Assembly (NCBI GenBank): GCA_009778325.1
Contig: WRJZ01000034.1
Location: forward strand, 1 to 48,451
Direction of reading: 5' to 3'
Length of the DNA stretch: 48,451 bases
From: Candidatus Endomicrobium neocapritermitis
Lineage (GTDB): Bacteria > Elusimicrobiota > Endomicrobiia > Endomicrobiales > Endomicrobiaceae
Shown here: positions 17,326 through 23,820 of the stretch, in pieces
How the letters are laid out: each line of letters opens with the position of its first letter
How positions within the stretch are numbered: the stretch's first letter is position 1
The notes under the pieces: generated by a model
What the model saw: only the letters and a program-made list of their open reading frames with translations
Databases searched by the model: none
What the model was told of the DNA's origin: nothing
Position numbers and translations under genes: made by a program

Positions 17326-17413
17326 CACGTTTTCGTGACCACTTTTTGGCTTAACAACACATTTTATTGATGACTTTTAAAGATTGTAAACACATTTTCA
17401 TGACCACTTTTAA
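17326..17413. repeat. Three degenerate direct repeats, possible IS21-type end remnant
   Basis: Units starting at 17326, 17358 and 17391 share CAC(G/A)TTTT..TGA..ACTTTT, spaced 32 and 33 bases apart. Copies 1 and 3 match in nearly every position over 21 bases. Repeated subterminal transposase sites like this are a feature of IS21-family ends, but no transposase is nearby, so this could equally be an operator array for the adjacent ATPase gene. Confidence 0.5.
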
Positions 17414-17470
17414 ATCATAATTTAGTCGTTTTAGTGATTTTTTGAAGAATTGCCTCATATTTTTTAAAAT

Positions 17471-17512
17471 AAAAAAAATCGGATAACATGCAATTCCGAT
17501 GCATATTATCCG
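17471..17512 (-). terminator. Rho-independent terminator of the fimbrial operon
   Basis: A 13-base stem (17480-17492 with 17500-17512, CGGATAA core, one mismatch) with a seven-base loop is followed on the minus strand by a long T-run. It lies about 50 bases past the stop of the OmpA lipoprotein gene. Confidence 0.85.
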
Positions 17513-17558
17513 AATGCTGCAAATAGATGTGGAAAGGGATTAACTGCGGCAGGTTTCT

Positions 17559-18146
17559 CTACTCTACGAATATTTCGACTCTTCTGTTGTTGGCTCTTCC
17601 GGCTGCCGTGGCATTGGTATCTATAGGCAATTCCGAGCCGAATCCTATATACCTCATCCTTTGCCGGTCTATTCCGTGCCGGGCAAATTCGTTATACACG
17701 GCTCTTGCCCTTTCTTTTGACAATCTCATGTTCAGGCTCGCGCTTCCGGTCGAGTCCGTGTGCCCCTCTATAGTTATAGAGTTATATTTATATTGTTTTA
17801 TTTTTTCGGCCATGGCTTGTATGTCGGCTCTCGCGCTTGCGGTCAAATTTGCCGAGCCTACCGCAAAAGTCGCGGCAGTCATTTCAAATTTTTCCATCAT
17901 CTCGCGCGTTCTTCTTGCCAGCGCTTCGATCCTTTCCTTTTTAATATCGTCTTCCTCGGCAGCTTTGGCGGCAAGTTTGGGATTTGGAAAGATAAGCAGG
18001 CCGGTCGAAATCGGTCTTACAGGCTGCTGCAGTTCCTCTTCATGCCTGGCTATAACCATTTGTTTAAAATCATTAGGAACGCAGGCAGGCAGCAGCAAAG
18101 CCGTCGCTATACAAAACAATAAAAAAAGTTTTCCGTTTTTTTTCAT
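17559..18146 (-). CDS. OmpA-family peptidoglycan-associated lipoprotein
   Basis: A 195-residue Pal-like protein. The signal peptide ends in the lipobox LLPAC (Cys about residue 22). An Ala/Glu-rich helical linker (about 58-92) leads to an OmpA C-terminal domain (about 93-195) with the peptidoglycan-binding motif EGHTDSTGSASLNMRLSKER followed by ARAV. It is the last gene of the fimbrial operon, eight bases after the usher stop, with AAGGA before its ATG. I infer that it anchors or stabilises the usher at the cell wall; OmpA-like genes next to chaperone-usher genes are known in some alpha-type fimbrial operons. Confidence 0.88.
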   Translation of the reverse strand: MKKNGKLFLLFCIATALLLPACVPNDFKQMVIARHEEELQQPVRPISTGLLIFPNPKLAAKAAEEDDIKKERIEALARRTREMMEKFEMTAATFAVGSANLTASARADIQAMAEKIKQYKYNSITIEGHTDSTGSASLNMRLSKERARAVYNEFARHGIDRQRMRYIGFGSELPIDTNATAAGRANNRRVEIFVE

Positions 18147-18154
18147 AAAAATCC

Positions 18155-20791
18155 TTAAATCTCCAAAGGCTTGGTTATAGTATAAATTATATCATCGACA
18201 TTAATTTCGCGCGTTATTGCCACTGTTCCGTCATATCTTAAAACAACTATTTTATAATGCCCGAACGGCACCGCTTCAAGAATAAAATAGCCTTCATTGT
18301 CGGTATATGTCTGGGCAGCTACTTTGCCGTCTGAGCCTATCACCTGCACGGCATGTCCTATAAGCGCGCCGCGTTTATTGGCATCCGCTTTTTTAAATTT
18401 TATCTGTCCTTCGATTTCTCCTTTATGTATAAATGTCATCTCAAGAGGATAAACGGTGCCTGGGCGGAAAACATGCTTATAAGTATCTTTTTCCGGCGTA
18501 AGAGAAATTTCATCTCCTCCGCCCGCCATTATAGACGCTCTGGCATACGTCGGAACATTAAACAAAATAGCCGTGCCGTGTTTATCGGTTGTCATGGGCA
18601 TTCCTCCGGAGCGTATATTTACTCCGCTTACCGACTCGCCGAATTCGTCAACGGCTAACACGCCGACAACGGCGCGTCCGGCAAGCCTTGCATCGGGAGA
18701 CACAAAAATAGCCGCTCTATGCGGGTTTTTACCGAAGCTTATGCTGTAAGTAAGCGAAGCTGCAAAGGTGTTGTTAGAACTATGCGACGCGCTCATGGTA
18801 AGCGTGCCGAAAGGTAAAAGCGTTCCGCAATAAGCCGTGTAGGTTTGAAGATTTTTTATCGTTCGGTTATAGTTGCTGGCGATAAAGCTGAGATAAGTTC
18901 TTCTGCCGGCGCGGTAGTTGAGCCTCGCGTTGACTTCGCGCCAGTCCGTATCCGGCATTGTTTCAACAAAGGCGCCGGCGCCCAGGGATATGACTCCGAG
19001 CGCTCTGGACATATTAAAAGTAATATTGTTGCGTTCCGTTTGGCCGCCGCCAGCATAAGAAGAAAGATCATAGAAGTTTTCTATATTGAAAAAGTATTTG
19101 TTATAACTGGGCGACAGACGCGCGCTTATGCTTTTGTAATTATTTCCGTCATTTGTATTCGTATCTCTGTACGATAAAGACCACGGAAGAGGAAAACGGG
19201 GGGCTATACGCATACTGCCCGTTAATCTTGCTTCAAACAAATCTTTCGCGTAAGAACTGCCGTTATAAGAAACCGGCAATAATAAATCGCCGTAATATTG
19301 ATATCGGGCAAATATATCCGCAAAATAGAGATTTCCCTGCGCGGAAATATTGTGCCCCAGCGCTTCATTTTTAAATCCGTATTGCGCGTTATACTGCAGC
19401 TGCATGCCCTGCGTGACATACATGGCGCCGACCGTTCCGTATTGGCCCATGGAATTTGAATATCCGGCGTCATCCGCCGTTCTTGTAAAACCGGAAAGAA
19501 GCGTGAGCCCTTCGCTTAAACCGTAGTAAAACATAGAATCAAAAGTTACGTCTTCGGAATCGCTCGCGCTCGGTTCGTTAGCTTCAACTAAATAGCGGTT
19601 GGCCTGATAAGCGGATATATTGTATCCGAACTCTCCCTTGGCTACGGGCGAACGTCCGGAATAATAACGTCTGTCCTGAAATCTTATTTCTCCCGCGGGT
19701 CCGTATAAAACAACTCTGAAATTGTTTAATCCGAAACTTACGGGAATATCGGGAAACTCATAACGCCCGGCAACGCTGGGCTGGCGGAAACTTATAAGCT
19801 GGTTATTCAAATAAAGTTCCGCTTCCCAGCCTTCGGGCAAATCGCCCGCTATGGTAATAGTTCTGTCCGCCGACGTGACAATATCTTTAAACGAACTCGC
19901 CGTTAATCCGCGCCCGTTGGATGAGCCGGTAAAAAAGCCGCCGCCTATGCCGGAAATGTCGCCCGCCTGAATTTTTACGAGATTAAGAAAATTCGGCTCG
20001 TCTCCCAAAAAAACGCGCGACATAAGAAATCTGGCTGTGGGATCGCGGTCGGAACTGCCGGACATAAAAGCTCTTGTATCCATGCCTAAAAAGAGCATTC
20101 CCAAATCAAGCGCGTAAGAATCTCTTGTCGCGGTGTTTCCGTCTATTATGCTCAAACCGTAGCCGAGCGTTACATCCAAAACCGGCCAGGCAAATAATCT
20201 TTCGTCAAAAGTAAATTCCTTAAAACTTTCTCTCTGGCGCAGCGGCGTTACGCGGCCGGCTCTTCTGCGAAGCTCTCGCGCTTCGGTAAAAGGAAGCTGC
20301 TCATCCGCGTCAAGGGTCATTAACATCTGCCTTTGGTCGAATTCCACGCGCACGGTGGGAAATAATTCGCGGTAAAACTCCGCGCTGAAATAATATTGTC
20401 CGTCGATTTCTCTGATAAAACGGGGGTCTATGGTTATTGAAGATTTGCCGTTAAATTTGGCTGTGGCGTTTTGAACGTCTATGGCGAATTTTCTTGAAGG
20501 AGTTCCCCAGAATCCGCTCAGACTGCTTTCCATAGTCAAACCCGCGGCTTGGGCAAACTGCTGAGGCGAAATGAAAACGCCGCCGCCTAAAAGCATGGCG
20601 TAAACATACTCGTCCGTATAGTATCCCTGCACGATAGTCGCGAAAGCCGCCATATCGTCATCATTTTCTAAATCTGAATTTTGCGCGTATAAATCAGGAC
20701 TTGAAAAAAAATGCAGGTTAAAAGAAAGTATTAAACCCGCGCATATGCAAAAACGTAAAAGTTTATGATTAAAGAGTGAACTCAGCCTCAC
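18155..20791 (-). CDS. Outer-membrane fimbrial usher
   Basis: An 878-residue usher-like pore that would assemble pilins across the outer membrane. After a signal peptide (ending LYAQN, about residue 37) comes a domain of about 150 residues with AGLTMESSLSGFWG, then a long beta-barrel with alternating aromatic strands. A plug-type segment follows (ADRTITIAGDLPEGWEAELY, NNQLISFRQPSVAGRYEFPD), with FGLNNFRVVLYGPAGE typical of ushers. Two C-terminal Ig-like or carboxypeptidase-regulatory-like beta-sandwich domains end the protein (about 700-878). The GTG start at 20791 overlaps the chaperone gene by 23 bases, with AGAGG before it. It is divergent from PapC-type ushers and closer in layout to CS1/alpha-type ones. 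Confidence 0.8.
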   Translation of the reverse strand: MRLSSLFNHKLLRFCICAGLILSFNLHFFSSPDLYAQNSDLENDDDMAAFATIVQGYYTDEYVYAMLLGGGVFISPQQFAQAAGLTMESSLSGFWGTPSRKFAIDVQNATAKFNGKSSITIDPRFIREIDGQYYFSAEFYRELFPTVRVEFDQRQMLMTLDADEQLPFTEARELRRRAGRVTPLRQRESFKEFTFDERLFAWPVLDVTLGYGLSIIDGNTATRDSYALDLGMLFLGMDTRAFMSGSSDRDPTARFLMSRVFLGDEPNFLNLVKIQAGDISGIGGGFFTGSSNGRGLTASSFKDIVTSADRTITIAGDLPEGWEAELYLNNQLISFRQPSVAGRYEFPDIPVSFGLNNFRVVLYGPAGEIRFQDRRYYSGRSPVAKGEFGYNISAYQANRYLVEANEPSASDSEDVTFDSMFYYGLSEGLTLLSGFTRTADDAGYSNSMGQYGTVGAMYVTQGMQLQYNAQYGFKNEALGHNISAQGNLYFADIFARYQYYGDLLLPVSYNGSSYAKDLFEARLTGSMRIAPRFPLPWSLSYRDTNTNDGNNYKSISARLSPSYNKYFFNIENFYDLSSYAGGGQTERNNITFNMSRALGVISLGAGAFVETMPDTDWREVNARLNYRAGRRTYLSFIASNYNRTIKNLQTYTAYCGTLLPFGTLTMSASHSSNNTFAASLTYSISFGKNPHRAAIFVSPDARLAGRAVVGVLAVDEFGESVSGVNIRSGGMPMTTDKHGTAILFNVPTYARASIMAGGGDEISLTPEKDTYKHVFRPGTVYPLEMTFIHKGEIEGQIKFKKADANKRGALIGHAVQVIGSDGKVAAQTYTDNEGYFILEAVPFGHYKIVVLRYDGTVAITREINVDDIIYTITKPLEI

Positions 20792-21572
20792 TGAAAACCT
20801 CTTTCTTTTTGTCCGTATCCGTGTCGGATTGATAGATAATCTTTACTTTCTTGCCGGCTAAATCCGTTACGCCTTTGTTTAACGGCAGAAAAATTATTCT
20901 TTCATGGCTTTCAGGGTATAGGCGCATATTTTTCATTTCGCTTACGATATTTTTATTCACTGTGGCAATTATTTTGCCGCGGAAATATTTCAGTCCTTCT
21001 TCTCTTGTTAAAGTTATCGAGATATATTGCTGCCCGTTTCTTTCTTCAAGCTTCGCCGCGGATATGCTTACGCGGCCTTCGGTTTTGCCGCTCCTTATAT
21101 ATATAGGAATAGTTATGCTGTATTTAAACTTCAGAACCGCCGAAATCCCCTCGCTGTCAGTCGCTTCCTTCGGCATAGGCGTATCCACTTCCTGTATTTT
21201 AAGATGCGATGTGTACTCTCCCGTGGGCGCGTTTAACATGGGCTTACGGCTGATATTTACCGTTTGAAATTCTCCGGGACCAAGTGTGAACTGTTTAGGG
21301 GAAAACGCAATGAAAGGAGCGGCTGAAAACTCCGGTCTTTTGTCCGACGGTATTTCTTTAAAGCCTCCGGTTATGCCTTGCTTCATATCGATAACGCTTA
21401 CCCTGTAAGTTTTTCTTTCATTGCTGGGATTGCTCACGCTTATCGACACTACGCGCTTTTTTGACGAAGCGTCAAAATCTACGGCATAAGGATATATCGA
21501 AATATTCCCGTAAACTTTCACTGCGCAAAAACACAAAGAGAATAATAAGACCGACAAAGTAATTTTTTTCAT
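20769..21572 (-). CDS. Periplasmic fimbrial chaperone-like protein
   Basis: A 267-residue secreted protein with a signal peptide (ending VYGN, about residue 22) and two Ig-like halves. The N-terminal strand ISIYPYAVDFDASSKKRVVS and the SVSNPSNERKTYRVSV block look like the G1-strand and edge-strand region of pilus chaperones. FTLGPGEFQTVNISRKP corresponds to the conserved hydrophobic G1 motif. Its position between adhesin and usher and the 23-base overlap with the usher support the role. The length fits alpha-type chaperones. AAAGGTAG precedes the ATG. A palindromic repeat lies just before it. Confidence 0.78.
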   Translation of the reverse strand: MKKITLSVLLFSLCFCAVKVYGNISIYPYAVDFDASSKKRVVSISVSNPSNERKTYRVSVIDMKQGITGGFKEIPSDKRPEFSAAPFIAFSPKQFTLGPGEFQTVNISRKPMLNAPTGEYTSHLKIQEVDTPMPKEATDSEGISAVLKFKYSITIPIYIRSGKTEGRVSISAAKLEERNGQQYISITLTREEGLKYFRGKIIATVNKNIVSEMKNMRLYPESHERIIFLPLNKGVTDLAGKKVKIIYQSDTDTDKKKEVFSEAEFTL

Positions 21573-21587
21573 TTTCTACCTTTTTTT

Positions 21588-21667
21588 TGTCATACCCGAG
21601 TGTATCTATCGGGTATCCGTTTTTATTTTCAAATGCGGATTCCCGATAACAAAATTCGGGAATGACA
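21588..21667. repeat. Double-hairpin repeat with TGTCATNCCCGA ends
   Basis: Outer arms are TGTCATACCCGAG (21588-21600) and TTCGGGAATGACA (21655-21667). Inner arms are 21607-21619 and 21636-21648 (TATCGGGTATCCG type, one mismatch). TGTCATTCCCG-ended palindromes are widespread in Gram-negative genomes. It sits between the adhesin stop and chaperone start, so it would be transcribed within the operon. Confidence 0.8.
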
Positions 21668-21675
21668 AATATAAA

Positions 21676-22923
21676 TTAAAAATTAATCGTTACCGGCAGT
21701 TCTCCGGTGTAAAGCCCGGGTGTCACACTGCTTTCATCCGGCACAATCAATTTACCGCCTATTGTAAATTGTAATTCTCCGCCGTCTCCGCTTGAGTCCG
21801 TAAAGCCAACCCATACCTGTCCGGTAGAATCCCATACAAGCGGCGCAGCCGTAAATTCTTCCACGGCTACTTTCAAATTGATGTCATTGGTGTTGGCAAG
21901 ATCTATTGAGTTGGGAAACGAAACCCTGATCTCGGTATTGGCCGAACCCCAAACACGGATTTTCGCTATGCTGGGCTGCGGGTTTCTGTTGTCATAAATA
22001 AACGCTGTGCCGGACCTGCCGCTAACAGGGTCGATCAATACATATGATTGGTATGGTCTGGCGCCAATCGTGCCGAAATGAAGCGGCGCTAATTGGCTGA
22101 CTTCTAAAAACCCTAAAAATGTAAAAGAAAGTATAATCCTATCCGGGGTGCCTACCCATGGAAGATTAGTGCCTGTGGGGCCGCCTTGAGTCGAATTCAT
22201 TTGAGCGACTATAAACGTGGTTGTATATGTCCCCGGTCTGTAATTTCCGGGAATATTTAGCGTAATACTCATGCCCACTGATGCGGCAGCGCCGACAGAG
22301 GTCATAGCATATTTTGTCGGAGAAGGAGTAGCGTTAGCGTATCCAAGCACAATAGGATTGGAATTATTAGTAATGCTGCCGGCCCCGCTCAAAGTACTGT
22401 TAGTCAAATATATAGTAGTGGCCGGATTTGGGGGCCCCAGTCCAGGTATAGGCTGTCCGTTAATATCAAGCCCCGGAGGCGGATTTTGATCAACTTGCCA
22501 GACAGGCTGCGCCAAAATAGATGCGTTTATACCGCCGCCCGGAATAGTCACAGCAGAGTAAGAGTAAACGCCTCCCTGCGGAGGTATCTCAAATCTTATA
22601 TTACCGGACGCGCTGTATGATGTGCTGCCGTCCGCTAAAGACGTTACCGTAATCCACGCCGGCTGCAAATCTGTTTTATAAAAACTGCCCGCGCTGGGCT
22701 GCTGCGTAGCTATGCCAGTAAGAGTCCCTACTTGCTGCCCCATGACAGCATAAGGAATAAGCAATAATGTAATTACCGCGCAGGCAATACAGTATAGAAG
22801 TTCAGCAGCTTGGAAGTTCGGCGGCTCAGCAAATACAAAAGATTTGTTGTTGCCGTTACCAAGCTGCTGAGCTGCCGAACTTCCGAGCTGCCGCCTTTCC
22901 GGCATTATACGAAAAAGTTTCAT
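21676..22923 (-). CDS. Fimbrial adhesin or tip protein (DUF4402-like C-terminus)
   Basis: A 415-residue secreted protein. The C-terminal part (about 275-415, from LEVSQLAPLHFGTIGARPYQ) has the LxFGxI...VxIDPxxG layout of DUF4402-like pilins, while residues 65-270 form an extra Pro/Gly-rich beta domain, suggesting a tip adhesin. The N-terminus is remarkable: residues about 8-41 (QLGSSAAQQLG and following) are encoded by an R2 palindrome inserted in frame, so the charged start MKLFRIMPERR is separated from the hydrophobic core LLYCIACAVITLLLIPYAVM. AGGA lies before ATG 22923. A strong hairpin lies between it and the upstream pilin gene. Confidence 0.72.
   Translation of the reverse strand: MKLFRIMPERRQLGSSAAQQLGNGNNKSFVFAEPPNFQAAELLYCIACAVITLLLIPYAVMGQQVGTLTGIATQQPSAGSFYKTDLQPAWITVTSLADGSTSYSASGNIRFEIPPQGGVYSYSAVTIPGGGINASILAQPVWQVDQNPPPGLDINGQPIPGLGPPNPATTIYLTNSTLSGAGSITNNSNPIVLGYANATPSPTKYAMTSVGAAASVGMSITLNIPGNYRPGTYTTTFIVAQMNSTQGGPTGTNLPWVGTPDRIILSFTFLGFLEVSQLAPLHFGTIGARPYQSYVLIDPVSGRSGTAFIYDNRNPQPSIAKIRVWGSANTEIRVSFPNSIDLANTNDINLKVAVEEFTAAPLVWDSTGQVWVGFTDSSGDGGELQFTIGGKLIVPDESSVTPGLYTGELPVTINF
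22797..22890. repeat. Palindromic repeat family R2, copy 2, inside the adhesin gene
   Basis: Facing arms CAGCAGCTT (22803-22811) / AAGCTGCTG (22861-22869) and 22812-22830 / 22866-22884 (one mismatch) match the R2 copy at 15101-15188. The whole element stays open in the adhesin frame, adding about 31 residues to the signal-peptide n-region. Confidence 0.85.
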
Positions 22924-22956
22924 AAAATATTCCTGGAATTTACAAGATTTACAAAG

Positions 22957-22991
22957 CTGTCGCGCGGAACCGCCAAAGGCCCGCGCGACAG
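22957..22991 (-). promoter_or_regulatory. Strong intercistronic hairpin between pilin and adhesin genes
   Basis: A perfect 11-base GC-rich stem (CTGTCGCGCGG, 22957-22967, with 22981-22991) encloses a 13-base loop, with no clear T-run on the minus strand. It lies 33 bases after the pilin stop. Such hairpins commonly stabilise major-pilin mRNA or cause partial termination so that pilin is made in excess. Confidence 0.65.
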
Positions 22992-23024
22992 ATAATATAT
23001 ACCATATCTTAACATCTTAGCTGC

Positions 23025-23651
23025 TTACCAGCTTACCATAACGTAAAGGTTAGCCGGGTTCTTTCCGTCATTACTATCGGTATAGCTGTCTGCAGGCTGT
23101 GATGCGTTAATCTCGATATCCGCTCCGATTGTTATAAAAAATTGGCCTGAATCGTCCAATACTATACTCCACTCAGTCGGATCGGCCGTAGGTGTAGCCG
23201 AAGAACCGTCTCCGGCGGTATATCCGTCCAGGTTGCTGATAAAATTACTGACCGGCATCTCGTTAGGAAAAGCGCCGAGATTATAAGTATAACCCGAGCC
23301 TAAAGCGGTTATTGTTACATCTACCGGCTGATTCTTGTCGCCGTTGATTGAAAACTGCGCCGCGCTCGGAGCCTCGTATCCGGTAATGGTGGAACCCACT
23401 TCATCTATAACGGAAGTATTGCTCGCCGTCGCCGCGCCTGTAAGGTCAACACTAATTGTCACATTAGCCGTAGGCGAATACCACGAGCCGAAATGAAGAG
23501 GCGTGTCGCCGTTAATCGATACTTGCTCTACAATGTTTACCCTTGTATCCACACTGGCGATGTCGCTGCCGGCAAACAATCCCTGCGCCGTAAAAGCCGT
23601 CAACATTATTGCAGCTGCAAAACTGCATACTTTTCTTAAAATGGTTTTCAT
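23025..23651 (-). CDS. Major fimbrial subunit candidate (DUF4402-like pilin)
   Basis: A 208-residue secreted beta-rich protein and the first gene of the operon. The signal peptide is residues 1-27 (ending LFAG). Mature features are an N-terminal SDIASVDTRVNIVEQVSING stretch (possible donor strand), PLHFGSWYSPTANVTISVDL (the LxFG...V.V motif of DUF4402), AQFSINGDKNQPVDVTI, and a final PANLYVMVSW strand. The DUF4402 assignment is by pattern. It has its own strong promoter (23719-23747) and is followed by a stabilising-type hairpin, as expected for the abundant shaft subunit. Confidence 0.75.
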   Translation of the reverse strand: MKTILRKVCSFAAAIMLTAFTAQGLFAGSDIASVDTRVNIVEQVSINGDTPLHFGSWYSPTANVTISVDLTGAATASNTSVIDEVGSTITGYEAPSAAQFSINGDKNQPVDVTITALGSGYTYNLGAFPNEMPVSNFISNLDGYTAGDGSSATPTADPTEWSIVLDDSGQFFITIGADIEINASQPADSYTDSNDGKNPANLYVMVSW

Positions 23652-23718
23652 AACTTCCCCCTTTGATTAAATCCGCTTTTTTGTTTGTAAAATATAGTAA
23701 GTTTCATTAAGCACGCAC

Positions 23719-23747
23719 ATTATAGTATTGTTCAAAAATAATTACAA
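23719..23747 (-). promoter_or_regulatory. Sigma-70-type promoter of the fimbrial operon
   Basis: On the minus strand TTGTAA (23742-23747) and TATAAT (23719-23724) are separated by exactly 17 bases. The predicted start is about 60 bases upstream of the pilin ATG. Confidence 0.72.
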
Positions 23748-23820
23748 TGCTTTTGTGAAATATTTGAAAAAACTTGCCAATTTCAATTTATATAATTGCA
23801 TCAATTATATAGTATCGCCA

